Shown here one piece after another: positions 8,327-17,386 of a stretch of DNA of 64,000 nt. A model generated the notes under the pieces. That model saw only the letters and a program-made list of their open reading frames with translations. It was not told the origin of the DNA and made no database searches. The stretch covers positions 98,357 through 162,356 of the forward strand of contig NZ_QQXK01000004.1 of assembly GCF_003575975.1 (NCBI RefSeq), in the 5' to 3' direction. This DNA is from Galactobacter valiniphilus. GTDB taxonomy: Bacteria; Actinomycetota; Actinomycetes; Actinomycetales; Micrococcaceae. Each line of letters begins with the position of its first letter. Positions within the stretch are counted from its first letter, which is position 1. The translations under genes were made by a program, and so were the position numbers.

Positions 8327-9612
8327 GGCGGATCGAGCTGGAACCGCGCCTGAACTGGCGCGAGAGCATCAACCGTTCCGGCCTCATCTACTCCACCTCG
8401 CACAAGCCGGGCGTGGGTCCGGTGGAGTACTGGAACGACGGCGCGGCGTACGTCTTCACGCTGCCTGAGGTCGAGGAGCTGGAGCGCCAGAGCGAGGAAC
8501 TGCACCAGATGTGCCTCGAGGCGGCCCGCTACATGGCCACGGGCGAGCTCGGCACGCTGGGCCTGAGCGAGGAGGGCTTCGAGCTGGCCCGCCGCTCGCT
8601 GGATGAAAACGCGCCGGACGTCTACGCGCGCTTCGACCTCGCCTACGCCGGCGACGGCTCCCCGGCCAAGATGCTCGAGTACAACGGGGACACCCCCACG
8701 GGCCTCATCGAGGCCGCGATCACGCAGTGGGATTGGTTCCAGGATCGCATCAACATGGGTGAGTTGAGCCCCGCGTGGGATCAGTGGAACGGCATCTACG
8801 ACGCGCTGATCGAGCGCTGGGGTGTGCTGCTGCAGCGCTCCTTCCAGCAGGGCACGGGCGGGCGGCTCTTCTACGGCTACTCCGCCGACGACCCCTCCGG
8901 CGAGGACTGGAGCACCGTGGCTGTCATGGCCGAGATGGCGCAGAAGGCCGGCTGGCGCACCACGAGCATCGAGATGGCGCAGATCGGCTGGAACTTCGAC
9001 CGCCACGAGTTCGTCGGCATGCCGGAGAACCCCATGCACTCCACCGATCTGCTCGGCGGCGGCCCGGCGCGCGACGGCTCGGTGCAGCCCACCATCCGCA
9101 ACATCTTCAAGCTCTACCCGTGGGAAGACATCATGTCCGGGGAGAACGGCGACCACTTCGGGAAGCTGCTCCTGGACTACCCCGGCGTCATCCCGAACTG
9201 GTTCGAGCCGCCGTGGAAGATGTTCCTCTCCAACAAGCTGCTGCTCGTGGCACTGTGGCGCCTCTTCCCGGGCCACCCGAACCTGCTGCCCGCCTACGTG
9301 GGCTCGCCCGAAGGCATGAGGGACTTCGTCATCAAGCCCGTGTTCGGGCGCGAGGGCGACGGCATCAAGATCGTGCGCGACGGCGTCGAGACCGCCAACG
9401 GCGCCGAGTACCGGCGCCCGGGGCGCGGCGGCGAGCGGGTGTTCCAGCAGTACCACGAGCTGCCGAACTTCCCCGGCCTGGCCGGCCCCAACCACCCGGT
9501 GCTGGGGTCCTGGATCGTGAACCAGGAGTCCTTCGGCGTGGGCATCCGCGAGTCGGACGGGCCCATCACGGACTACTACTGCCGCTTCGCGCCCAACCTC
9601 ATCGAACCGTAG
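8323..9612 (+). CDS. YgiC-like glutathionylspermidine synthase-family (ATP-grasp) protein
   Basis: 429 residues. The pattern is that of the GSP synthase C-terminal ATP-grasp family (YgiC/YjfC): DLAYAGDGSPAKMLEYNGDT, NIFKLYPWEDIMS, WKMFLSNKLLLVALWRLFPG, and the nucleotide-binding strand FVIKPVFGREGDGIKIV at about 335-351. It lacks the amidase half of bifunctional Gsp. Known relatives have the ligase fold but have not been shown to make glutathionylspermidine, and actinobacteria normally use mycothiol instead of glutathione, so the substrate must differ. It overlaps the YgiB-like lipoprotein gene by 4 nt. A strong hairpin follows at 9693. Confidence 0.85.
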   Translation: MRRIELEPRLNWRESINRSGLIYSTSHKPGVGPVEYWNDGAAYVFTLPEVEELERQSEELHQMCLEAARYMATGELGTLGLSEEGFELARRSLDENAPDVYARFDLAYAGDGSPAKMLEYNGDTPTGLIEAAITQWDWFQDRINMGELSPAWDQWNGIYDALIERWGVLLQRSFQQGTGGRLFYGYSADDPSGEDWSTVAVMAEMAQKAGWRTTSIEMAQIGWNFDRHEFVGMPENPMHSTDLLGGGPARDGSVQPTIRNIFKLYPWEDIMSGENGDHFGKLLLDYPGVIPNWFEPPWKMFLSNKLLLVALWRLFPGHPNLLPAYVGSPEGMRDFVIKPVFGREGDGIKIVRDGVETANGAEYRRPGRGGERVFQQYHELPNFPGLAGPNHPVLGSWIVNQESFGVGIRESDGPITDYYCRFAPNLIEP

Positions 9613-9692
9613 GTCACGGCCCGCCCGGCCGGCCCCGCGCCGTCGGGCACCCGCCGGCAAGCAACCGGCCCCGCCCACCCGGGGCCAACGAG

Positions 9693-9731
9693 CCGGCCCC
9701 CGCCCACCCTGCGCGGGTGGACGGGGGCCGG
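9693..9731. terminator. Bidirectional terminator between convergent genes
   Basis: 17-bp inverted repeat with one C/A mismatch, CCGGCCCCCGCCCACCC/GGGTGGACGGGGGCCGG, and a 5-nt loop. It lies between the ends of the YgiC-like gene and the peptide permease operon. Confidence 0.78.
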
Positions 9732-9779
9732 GCGGCGTTCCGAGGGGAAACCGAGGCTCCGCGCTGATGCGCGGAAGGA

Positions 9780-10811
9780 TCAGCGCTTGCGGGCCTTGGG
9801 GTCCAAGGACTCGCGCAGCGACTCACCCAAGAGGGTGAAGCCGAGCGCCGTGATGGCGATGCAGAGGCCGGGCAGGAACGCGAGCTGCGGCGCCGAGGAC
9901 AGGAAGTTCTGCGCCACCGTGAGCATGCGGCCCCACTCGGCCGTCTGCGGCACGCCGCCGCCGAGGCCCAGGAAGGAGAGCGCCGCTGCGTCGATGACGG
10001 CCGTGGCCAGCGCCAGGGTGGCCTGGACGATGACCGGGCCCGTGGCGTTGGGCAGCAGGTGGCTCATGGTGATCTTGGAGCGCGAGAGCCCCAAGGTCTG
10101 CGCGGCCAGCACGTAGTCGGCGCCGCGCTGCTGCAGCATCGAGGAACGCAGCAGGCGAGCAAACACGGGGATCTGCGCCGCACCGATGGCGATCATGATC
10201 GCAAACGGCGTCTGCCCCGCGATGGCCGCGATGGACACCGCCATGAGCAGGTTCGGCACGGAGAGCAGGATGTCCACGACGCGCATGATGACCGTGTCGA
10301 CCCAGCCGCCAAAGCCGCCGGCCAGGGCGCCGAGGAGCATGCCGCCCAGCAGACCGATGCACGTGGAAATCACGCCCACCAGGAGCGAGGAGCGGGCGCC
10401 CCAGATCAGCTTGGACAGGACGTCGCCGCCGAAGTTGTCCAGGCCCAGCGGGTAGCCGGGGGTGCCGATGCCGGGGATGTCCGTGGGGGTCACCAGCTTG
10501 CGGCCGGGCGTGGCCTCGCCGCCGTAGGGGGCGATCCACGGGGCCAGCAGCGCCACGATGATGAAGAGGGCGATGATGATCGCGCCCACGATAGCCATGG
10601 GGCTGCGACGCATGCGCTGGAAGGCCTCGCCCCACAGCGACGTGCCGCGGTCCGCGTGGCGGGTGTCGCCCTTGTCCGCCGGGGCGGGCTGCTCGGCCTG
10701 CTCCGGCTCGATGACGGGCGGGCCCGTGAGGACCACCGCGTCGATGGCGCGGTCGGCGGCCGGGGGCAGCTGCTCGGGAAGCTGGTTCGGATCCGGAATG
10801 TTCGCGCTCAC
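9780..10811 (-). CDS. Oligopeptide/dipeptide ABC transporter permease, DppC/OppC type
   Basis: 343 residues. A long hydrophilic N-terminus (about 85 residues, Pro/Glu-rich) precedes the OppC-type domain RRSPMAIVGAIIIALFIIVA. Further marks are the DNFGGDVLSKLIWGARSSL signature and the EAA loop AAQTLGLSRSKITMSHLLPN, which docks on the ATPase. The GTG start overlaps the stop of dppB as GTGA. The operon ends here with a bidirectional terminator; the two ATPase genes (DppD/DppF) that normally follow are absent from the window. Confidence 0.92.
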   Translation of the reverse strand: MSANIPDPNQLPEQLPPAADRAIDAVVLTGPPVIEPEQAEQPAPADKGDTRHADRGTSLWGEAFQRMRRSPMAIVGAIIIALFIIVALLAPWIAPYGGEATPGRKLVTPTDIPGIGTPGYPLGLDNFGGDVLSKLIWGARSSLLVGVISTCIGLLGGMLLGALAGGFGGWVDTVIMRVVDILLSVPNLLMAVSIAAIAGQTPFAIMIAIGAAQIPVFARLLRSSMLQQRGADYVLAAQTLGLSRSKITMSHLLPNATGPVIVQATLALATAVIDAAALSFLGLGGGVPQTAEWGRMLTVAQNFLSSAPQLAFLPGLCIAITALGFTLLGESLRESLDPKARKR

Positions 10812-11812
10812 TTCACACGCACCCTCGGGTCGATGACGCCGTAGAGGAGATCCACGACCAGGTTGATCACCGCGTAGATGAGCGCGATGAAGATGATGTA
10901 GGCCTGCAGCACCGGGTAGTCGGCGTTGGAGATGGCCTGGGCGATGCCGTAGCCGATGCCCTGGAACGCGAAGACCGTCTCCGTCAGCACGGCGCCGGCA
11001 AAGAGCAGGCCGAGCTGCAGGCCCACCGTGGTGGCGACCGGGAGCATCGCGTTGCGCAGGATGAAACGCTTGCGCAGGATCTTGTTGGTCATGCCCTTGG
11101 CCTTGGCGGTGCGCACGTAGTCGGCTCCCTGCACCTCGAGCACCGCGGCGCGCGTGATGCGGGTGATGATGGCCAGCGGGATGGAACCGAGGGCGATGCC
11201 CGGCAGGATGAGGTGCTTGAAGGCGTCCCACGCGGCGTCGAATTCGCCCGTGATGAGACCGTCGAACACGTAGAAGTTCGTGTAGTGCGTGGCGTCCAGG
11301 CGAATGTCCTGGCGCCCGTCGGTGGGCAGCCAGCCCAGCTCCACGGCAAAGATCCACTTGAGGATGAAGGCCAGGAAGAAGACGGGGATCACCACGCCGA
11401 GCAGGGAGAGGATCACCGAGGTGTTGTCCTGCCACTTGCCGTAGTGGCGAGCGGCCCAGTAGCCCAGCGGGATGCCGATCAGCACGGCGAAGAGGATGGC
11501 GAAGAACGCGAGCTCCGCGGTGGCCGGGAACTGATCTGCGAACTGCTGGAGCACGGGACGCTGGCTCTGCGTCGAGTTGCCGAAGTCGCCGACCATCACC
11601 TTGGAGATGTACGTGAAGTACTGCTCCCAGACGGGGCGGTCGAAGCCGTAGGCCTTGTTGATGGCCTCGATGGCCTCTGGCGTGGCCTTCTCGCCCAGCA
11701 TGGCGGTGGCGGGGCCACCGGGGAGGGCGCGCACCCACATGAAGAGCAGGAGCGAGAGGCCGACCAGGGTGATGACGAGCAGCCCCAGTCGTTTGGCGAT
11801 GAATCTCAGCAC
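10808..11812 (-). CDS. Oligopeptide/dipeptide ABC transporter permease, DppB/OppB type
   Basis: 334 residues with the standard OppB layout: N-terminal helix LGLLVITLVGLSLLLFMWV with the following LPGGP turn, an extracytoplasmic loop (residues about 40-95), five further helices, and the EAA loop GADYVRTAKAKGMTNKILRK. It forms the translocation channel with DppC. The start is 83 nt behind the binding-protein gene, with a stem-loop between them (11845-11877), so permease expression is probably lower than that of the binding protein. Confidence 0.93.
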   Translation of the reverse strand: MLRFIAKRLGLLVITLVGLSLLLFMWVRALPGGPATAMLGEKATPEAIEAINKAYGFDRPVWEQYFTYISKVMVGDFGNSTQSQRPVLQQFADQFPATAELAFFAILFAVLIGIPLGYWAARHYGKWQDNTSVILSLLGVVIPVFFLAFILKWIFAVELGWLPTDGRQDIRLDATHYTNFYVFDGLITGEFDAAWDAFKHLILPGIALGSIPLAIITRITRAAVLEVQGADYVRTAKAKGMTNKILRKRFILRNAMLPVATTVGLQLGLLFAGAVLTETVFAFQGIGYGIAQAISNADYPVLQAYIIFIALIYAVINLVVDLLYGVIDPRVRVK

Positions 11813-11844
11813 GATGACCCTTTACTGAGTCAGAGGAACGAGGC

Positions 11845-11877
11845 GGGGTGCCCGCGCCCAGAAAGCACGGGCACCCC
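11845..11877 (-). terminator. Intra-operon stem-loop between dppA and dppB
   Basis: Perfect 10-bp inverted repeat GGGGTGCCCG/CGGGCACCCC with a 13-nt loop, placed between the binding-protein and permease genes. Such elements protect the upstream transcript or partly terminate transcription. Confidence 0.65.
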
Positions 11878-11895
11878 GAACACGTTGTCCTGGTG

Positions 11896-13596
11896 TTACT
11901 TGGACAGCTTGATCATGTTGTAGACCTCGTCCTGCACCGGCGAGGCCGGGTAGGAGGTCACGCGCGGGTTGAACGCCAGCGTCGGGACCGGGTGGGCCAG
12001 CGGCACGGCCGGGACCAGCTCGGAGATCTGCTTGTTGATCTCCTCGTACTTCTTGGTCTGGGCGGCCTCGTCGCTCATCTGGCGGGCATCCTCGAGGTTC
12101 TTGAACAGCGCGTCGTCCTTGAAGCCGAATTCGGGCTTCTCACCGTTGAAGAAGACACCAACGAAGTTGTCGGGGTCGTTGTAGTCGCCGGTCCAGCCGA
12201 GCAGGTGCAGGCCGTGCTTGTCGTTGCCCTGGACGTACGAGGTGTACTCGGTCCACTTCATGGGCTTGGGCTCCACCTTGATGCCCACCTCGGCCAGCTG
12301 CTGGGAGATGTTGGTGAAGGTGTCGGCCGGGGTCGGCATGTACGGGCGGGAGACGTCCGTGGGGTAGTAGAAGGTGGTCGTGAACCCGTCGGGGTAGCCG
12401 GCCTCCTTCAGCAGCTCCTTGGCCTTCTCCTGGTTGTACTCGTACTTCTCGACGTTCTCGGTGTAGCCGCGGACGGAGGACGGGATGAACTCGATCGCAG
12501 ACTTGGTGCCCTCGGGCATCACCTGCTTGATCATCTGCTCCTTGTCGATGGCATAGGAGATCGCCTGGCGCACGCGGACGTCGGAGAGCTCCTTCTCGGC
12601 GGAGTTGATGCCGAGGTAGAGGACGTTGAACGCATCGCGGCTGATCAGGGTCTTGCCGCTGTCCTTGAGGGACTTGAGGTCGGCGGGGCCAACGAGGTCG
12701 TAACCGTCGACGTTGCCGGCCTCGAGGGCCTGCTTGCGGAACGGGGCCTCGGAGATGACGCGGAAGATGATCTTCTGCACCTGGCCCTGCTCCCCCCAGT
12801 AGTCCTTGTTGGCCTCGAGGGTGATGTGGTCGCCGTTCTTCCACTCAACGAAGGAGAACGGGCCGGTGCCCACGGGGTGGCCCAGGGCGTACTCGGAGAG
12901 CTTCGGGGCGTCGGCGGAGCCGGCGGTCTCGTCGGCCTTGTACTTCTCCATGGCCGTCGGCGACTGCATCGCGAAGGCGGGGAGGGACAGGGCGGAGATG
13001 AAGCCAACCCACGGGCGGGTCAGGGTGACGGTCGCCGTGGTGGCGTCGTCGGCCGAGCAGGACTTGTAGACGGCCTTGTCGGTGTCCTTGTCCGCGTAGC
13101 CCTGGAAGAGCGACTTGTAGTAGTAGCCGACGCCCTCGGACTGCTGGATGCCCTTGAAGTTGTACCAGCGGTCGAAGTTCTTGCAGACGGCCTCGGCGTT
13201 GAACTCGGTGCCGTCCTGGAACTTCACGCCGGACTTGAGGGTGAACTTGTAGCTCGTGCCCTCACCGCCCAACTCCCACTTCTCGGCGAGCAGCGGGGCC
13301 GGATCGGCCGTGCCGGGCTTGGTGCCCACGAGACCCTCGAAGATCTGGCGGGAAACGCGGAAGGACTCGCCGTCGGAGGCGAAGGCCGGGTCGAGCGACT
13401 TGGGGTCGGACGACGAGGCGAAGGTGAAGGTCGAGTCGACGGCGGCGGTGCCGCCTCCCGACGAACCGGTGCTACCCGCGCTGTTGCTGGCCCCGCCCTC
13501 GTCGCGCTGCGAGGCGCAACCGGTCAGGAGCAGGGCGGACACGGCCACAGTGGCGGCGGCAGCCTTCAGGCCACGACGCGTGCCGAAGCTGGTCAT
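11896..13596 (-). CDS. Peptide-binding lipoprotein of an ABC transporter (DppA/OppA, SBP family 5)
   Basis: 566 residues. The signal peptide ends in lipobox LLTGC (Cys27), followed by a Ser/Gly linker and the family 5 fold: FASSSDPKSLDPAF, SRQIFEGLVG, VKFQDGTEFNAEAV and VGTGPFSFVEWKNGDHI are hallmark stretches. It captures di- or oligopeptides outside the membrane and delivers them to the DppB/C channel encoded next. GGAGG lies 4 nt before the ATG at 13596. The open frame extends further upstream, but without a start fitting the signal peptide. It is the first gene of a three-gene minus-strand operon that lacks ATPases. Confidence 0.93.
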   Translation of the reverse strand: MTSFGTRRGLKAAAATVAVSALLLTGCASQRDEGGASNSAGSTGSSGGGTAAVDSTFTFASSSDPKSLDPAFASDGESFRVSRQIFEGLVGTKPGTADPAPLLAEKWELGGEGTSYKFTLKSGVKFQDGTEFNAEAVCKNFDRWYNFKGIQQSEGVGYYYKSLFQGYADKDTDKAVYKSCSADDATTATVTLTRPWVGFISALSLPAFAMQSPTAMEKYKADETAGSADAPKLSEYALGHPVGTGPFSFVEWKNGDHITLEANKDYWGEQGQVQKIIFRVISEAPFRKQALEAGNVDGYDLVGPADLKSLKDSGKTLISRDAFNVLYLGINSAEKELSDVRVRQAISYAIDKEQMIKQVMPEGTKSAIEFIPSSVRGYTENVEKYEYNQEKAKELLKEAGYPDGFTTTFYYPTDVSRPYMPTPADTFTNISQQLAEVGIKVEPKPMKWTEYTSYVQGNDKHGLHLLGWTGDYNDPDNFVGVFFNGEKPEFGFKDDALFKNLEDARQMSDEAAQTKKYEEINKQISELVPAVPLAHPVPTLAFNPRVTSYPASPVQDEVYNMIKLSK

Positions 13597-13978
13597 GTTT
13601 CCTCCAGGGTTGTGTGCGTGTGGAGCCCGCGCACAGGAAATTGTGAGCGACGCCACAGAATGACGTGAGGCAGAGCCTACCGCACGGTCAGTTACCACTG
13701 GATGTCGAAACGGCGACAAATCCCGTCGGATGCATCATGCGAGAACGCCCGGCGCTCGAAATCCCTTGTTTTGGCTGGATTCGGCGAGTTTTTTCGCAGT
13801 TCGGAAGCCCCGCACGACGGCGCGGGGAGGGCGGCCGCTGACCCCTCACCTCGCGCGGGCGCGGGCGGCAAGGCACGACGGCGCGCTGGCGGCCGGGCGC
13901 GCCGCGGCGCCACCCAGCGTGGTTGGCGGAACGAGCGCGGTTGGCGTGGCGAGCGGGGTCGGCCGAGCCGGGCGGGGC
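13597..13978. other. 382-nt gap between azlD and the peptide operon; no gene seen
   Basis: I see no plausible gene. The stretch nearest dppA (13620-13800) is relatively AT-rich and should hold its promoter. The part from 13805 on is extremely GC-rich and carries two copies of the recurrent 13-mer GCACGACGGCGCG, at 13812 and 13873. Confidence 0.6.
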
Positions 13979-14290
13979 CTAGCCCCAGCCGGCCAGGCGC
14001 AGGAGCGCCGCGGCGACGGCCCCGGAGAGCACCACCACGAGGAACGGCGCGCGCAGCAGCAGCGCCACGGCCGCCGCGGCGAGGGCACCGAGCCGGGCGT
14101 CCAGCACCACGGAGGAGCCGGAGACGAAGGCGTTGGTGACCGTGAGCGAGGCGAGCAGACCGATCGTCAGGCACCCGGCCACGCGCAGGGCACGTCCGGA
14201 CTCGAGCCAGCGCCGCGGGACGAGGTAGCCGGCCACCTTGGTCGCGTAGGCCACGGCCGCCGCGATGAGGATCCACCACCAGAGGCTCAT
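13979..14290 (-). CDS. azlD: Branched-chain amino acid transport protein AzlD
   Basis: 103 residues with three to four hydrophobic helices; WWWILIAAAVAYATKVAGYL and the Arg-rich turn after it match the AzlD family. It forms the small subunit of the AzlCD (BrnFE-like) exporter of branched-chain amino acids and methionine. Its ATG overlaps the stop of azlC (ATGA). No Lrp gene is adjacent, although BrnFE in Corynebacterium is controlled by one. Confidence 0.88.
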   Translation of the reverse strand: MSLWWWILIAAAVAYATKVAGYLVPRRWLESGRALRVAGCLTIGLLASLTVTNAFVSGSSVVLDARLGALAAAAVALLLRAPFLVVVLSGAVAAALLRLAGWG

Positions 14291-14985
14291 GCCTGACCCC
14301 GCTTCCACACGCGCGGCGTCCGGCCATTGCCCGGCTCGAGCACCCAAAGGCCCCACGCCGCGGCGACCACGGCCGCCACGAGGAGGGGTAGCCCGGCCGG
14401 GAGGACAGGAGCGGCCAGCGCCGTCACGAGGCCGGCCACGACGGCGAGCGCCCAGGGCTCGCGGCCCTTGAGCCGGGGCCAGAGGAGTCCGAGGAAGGCC
14501 GCCACGGCCGCGCCGTCGAGCCCCCAGGCCTTGGGATCCCCCATGGCCTGACCGGCCAAGGCGCCCACCGTGGTGAAGAGGTTCCAGAGCAACCAGATGC
14601 CGACGCCGGTGAGCCAGAACGCGCGCCGGCGTTCGCGCGGGTCGTCCTGCGAGAGCGCCAGTGCCGTCGATTCGTCAATCGTGACGTGGGCGGCCAGAGG
14701 GGTTCGCCCGGGCCGGACCAGCGCGTTGATTTGCATGCCGTAGACGGCATTTCTTACCCCGAGCAGGGCGCTCGCGCCGAAGGCCGCCGGACCGCCCCCG
14801 CCGCCCGCGAGGACGCCGATGAAGGCAAATTGCGAGCCGCCCGTGAACATGAGCGCCGAGAGCGCCACGACCTGCCACAGGTTCAGCCCCGCTGCCACGC
14901 CGAGCGCGCCGAAGGAGATGCCGTAGAGGCCGGTCGCCACGGAGAGGCCCAGGCTCTGGGAAACAACGGGGCTGCGGCGACTCAC
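14287..14985 (-). CDS. azlC: Branched-chain amino acid exporter AzlC
   Basis: 232 residues. YGISFGALGVAAGLNLWQVV, SALMFTGGSQFAFIGVLAGG and GVRNAVYGMQ are standard AzlC/YgaZ motifs. It is the large subunit of a two-component branched-chain amino acid exporter with AzlD. The GTG at 14985 was taken as start, although the GGAGG upstream stands only about 1 nt away, so the true start may be an in-frame GTG further in (SVATGL). Confidence 0.9.
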   Translation of the reverse strand: MSRRSPVVSQSLGLSVATGLYGISFGALGVAAGLNLWQVVALSALMFTGGSQFAFIGVLAGGGGGPAAFGASALLGVRNAVYGMQINALVRPGRTPLAAHVTIDESTALALSQDDPRERRRAFWLTGVGIWLLWNLFTTVGALAGQAMGDPKAWGLDGAAVAAFLGLLWPRLKGREPWALAVVAGLVTALAAPVLPAGLPLLVAAVVAAAWGLWVLEPGNGRTPRVWKRGQA

Positions 14986-15049
14986 CCCTCCAGCATCCCG
15001 GGAAGCAGCCGCGCACCCAAGTCTTGTGTCGGCGCCTCGACGCGGGGCC

Positions 15050-15907
15050 CTAAGCGTTGGCGGCGGCGAGCTGCTCGCGCAGGCGGGCCGGCACGTTGCT
15101 CGTGAGCTCCTGCACGCCGAGGCCGATCAGATACTGCGCGTCCTCGAGGCTGTCCACCGTCCAAATCCGGGCCGTGGCGCGGGAGAACCAGAAGCGAGCC
15201 ACCTCTTCCAGCTCGCGGACGAGGTCGACGCCCGGGCCGGCCAGGCCGGCGTCCCCGCGCAGCAGGCGCTGCGCAGCACCGGCGAAGAGTCGCTCGGGCT
15301 CGCTGCGGGGACGGAAGTCGGGGTGCTGGATCGCGAAGGCCTCGCGCATCCAGTCCGCGTCCACCTCCTCGATGAGCTGGCACACCCCCTCGCGCGGGAC
15401 GCGCTCGAGCAGGCGATCCACCGCGTTCGGCTCGAAGCTCATGAAGGAGACCGTGAGGTTCCCCCGGCGCCGCGTGGCGGGGTCGAAGCCGAGCCCCTCG
15501 AGCGTGGCGAGCACGGCGGCCTCGAGCCGCGGGTCGTCGCCGTCCTGGTGTTTGGTTTCGATCGCGAGTTCCAGGTCGCGGCCGGCCCGCGCGGCAATCT
15601 CGACGAGCTCGGCGAGCGTGCAGAACTGCTCCTGGACGGTGCCGAAGGCCGCGGGCAGCTCGGCGCCCTTCCAGGAGCTGTAGTCGAAGGAGCGCAGCTG
15701 CTCCAGGCTCAGCTCGCGCACGGAGCCGGAGCCGTTGCTCGTGCGCCCGAGGGTGGCGTCGTGATGGCACACCACCACACCGTCCGCGCTCAGGTGCACG
15801 TCCGTTTCGATGCCGTCGGCACCGTCCAGGAGGGCCTGTTCAAAGGCGGCCCTGGTGTTTTCGGCGTAGCTGGCGGAGGAGCCCCGGTGGGCGAAGATGC
15901 GCGGCAT
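15050..15907 (-). CDS. Glycerophosphodiester phosphodiesterase
   Basis: 285 residues. The N-terminal IFAHRGSSASYAENTRAAFE carries the catalytic HRG..xPENT-like motif (here ENT), followed by DGADGIETDVHLSADGVVV with the metal-binding E-x-D and then VCHHD with the second catalytic His. The fold is a TIM barrel. It hydrolyses glycerophosphodiesters to glycerol-3-phosphate and an alcohol. No signal peptide is seen, so it is cytoplasmic. The ATG at 15907 is preceded only by a weak GGGG box. It is divergent from the DUF445 gene. Confidence 0.92.
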   Translation of the reverse strand: MPRIFAHRGSSASYAENTRAAFEQALLDGADGIETDVHLSADGVVVCHHDATLGRTSNGSGSVRELSLEQLRSFDYSSWKGAELPAAFGTVQEQFCTLAELVEIAARAGRDLELAIETKHQDGDDPRLEAAVLATLEGLGFDPATRRRGNLTVSFMSFEPNAVDRLLERVPREGVCQLIEEVDADWMREAFAIQHPDFRPRSEPERLFAGAAQRLLRGDAGLAGPGVDLVRELEEVARFWFSRATARIWTVDSLEDAQYLIGLGVQELTSNVPARLREQLAAANA

Positions 15908-16042
15908 GGGCCCCACGGTAGTCCCGCCGCCCCAACGGAGGGTGAACGTCGGGGCACCAGGGCGTGCCACACGGCGGCGCGGCGTGCACCCACCCGGCCG
16001 CGCGTCGTCGTGCACGGAGCCGCGCTGCGGCAGGATGGGGCT

Positions 16043-17320
16043 ATGAGCACCCTTCCAGCCCTCGGCGGCGGCAGCGCCGCCGATCAGGAACGCCGCGCCG
16101 CGCTGCGGCGCATGAAGGCCATCGCGACGGGCCTGCTGATCGTCCTGGCGATCGTCTTTGTCATCGCGTTTGCGCTGCAGGAGCGCTACCCGTGGCTCGC
16201 CTACGTGCGCGCAGCGGCCGAGGGCGGCATGGTCGGTGCCCTCGCCGACTGGTTCGCCGTCACGGCGCTCTTCCGGCGCCCGCTCGGCCTGCCGATCCCC
16301 CACACGGCGCTCATTCCGCGCAAGAAGGACCAGATCGGCGAGAGCCTCGGCGACTTTGTCGAGGAGAACTTCCTCTCCGACGAGGTGCTCGTTTCCAAAC
16401 TGGCTTCGCTGCAGGTCGCGGCCAAGGCCGGCGCGTGGCTCGCGGTGCCGACCAACGCAAGCTTCGCGGCCGGCGAGGGCGCCGTGCTGCTGCGCGGCGT
16501 GCTCGATGTGGTCTCTGACGAGGACGTGCAGCGCGTGGCCGAGCAGCTCGTGCGCAAACACATGCTCGAGCCGGAATGGTCGGGCACCCTGGGCCTGTTG
16601 CTGCAGCGGCTCGTCGAGGACGGTCATCACCGCGGCGCCGTGGACGTGCTCGCCGACCGCGCGCTGGCCTGGGCCAACGAGCACCCCGAGCGCATCACGG
16701 AGATCGTCTCCGACCGTTCGCCGTCCTGGCTTCCCTCCGCCGTGCAGCGGCTCATCGGCGAGCGGTTGCACCGCGAGCTCACGGGCTTCCTCGGCGCCGT
16801 GCGCGCCGATCCGCAGCACGCGGCGCGGCGCTCCCTGGACGAGTGGCTCGCCGGCCTGGCGCAGGACATGCAGAGCAAGCCGGAGACGATCGAGGCCGTG
16901 GAACGCGTCAAGCGCTCCTTCATCGAGGACCCGCGCCTGCGCCAGGTGGCCCTCGATTCCTGGAACCGGCTCAAGGACTCGCTCAGCGAGGCAGCGGAGG
17001 ACCCCGCCTCGGAGCTGCGCATCGCCTTCGAGTCGGGCCTGCGCGACCTCGGCACGCGCCTGGCCTCGGGCGACCCGCTCGCGGACAAGGTGGACGGCTG
17101 GCTGCGCGACGCCGCCGGCTACGTCGTGAAGAACTACCGCCACCGCGCCACCGAGCTCATCACCGACACCGTGGCGAGCTGGAACGGCCAGGAGGCCTCC
17201 GAGCGGATCGAGCTCATGGTGGGCCGCGATCTGCAGTTCATCCGGCTCAACGGCACGGTGGTGGGCTCGCTCGCCGGTCTGGCGATCTTCGCGATCGCCC
17301 ACGCCGTGCTGGGGGGCTAA
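16043..17320 (+). CDS. DUF445 family membrane protein
   Basis: 425 residues. After a first helix (GLLIVLAIVFVIAFAL, about 31-46), the hallmark block EGGMVGALADWFAVTALFRR and IPHTALIPRKKDQIGESLGD appears, followed by a long helical soluble region and a last C-terminal helix (VVGSLAGLAIFAIAHAVL). DUF445/YheB proteins are membrane-anchored at both ends; their function is not established. The ATG at 16043 follows AGGATGGGG. It appears monocistronic. Confidence 0.88.
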   Translation: MSTLPALGGGSAADQERRAALRRMKAIATGLLIVLAIVFVIAFALQERYPWLAYVRAAAEGGMVGALADWFAVTALFRRPLGLPIPHTALIPRKKDQIGESLGDFVEENFLSDEVLVSKLASLQVAAKAGAWLAVPTNASFAAGEGAVLLRGVLDVVSDEDVQRVAEQLVRKHMLEPEWSGTLGLLLQRLVEDGHHRGAVDVLADRALAWANEHPERITEIVSDRSPSWLPSAVQRLIGERLHRELTGFLGAVRADPQHAARRSLDEWLAGLAQDMQSKPETIEAVERVKRSFIEDPRLRQVALDSWNRLKDSLSEAAEDPASELRIAFESGLRDLGTRLASGDPLADKVDGWLRDAAGYVVKNYRHRATELITDTVASWNGQEASERIELMVGRDLQFIRLNGTVVGSLAGLAIFAIAHAVLGG

Positions 17321-17386
17321 CTCCGGCAAGAGCACGACGGGACCGGCCCACGCCACGTGGGCTGGCGCCGTTGCGCGTGGTGAGGC

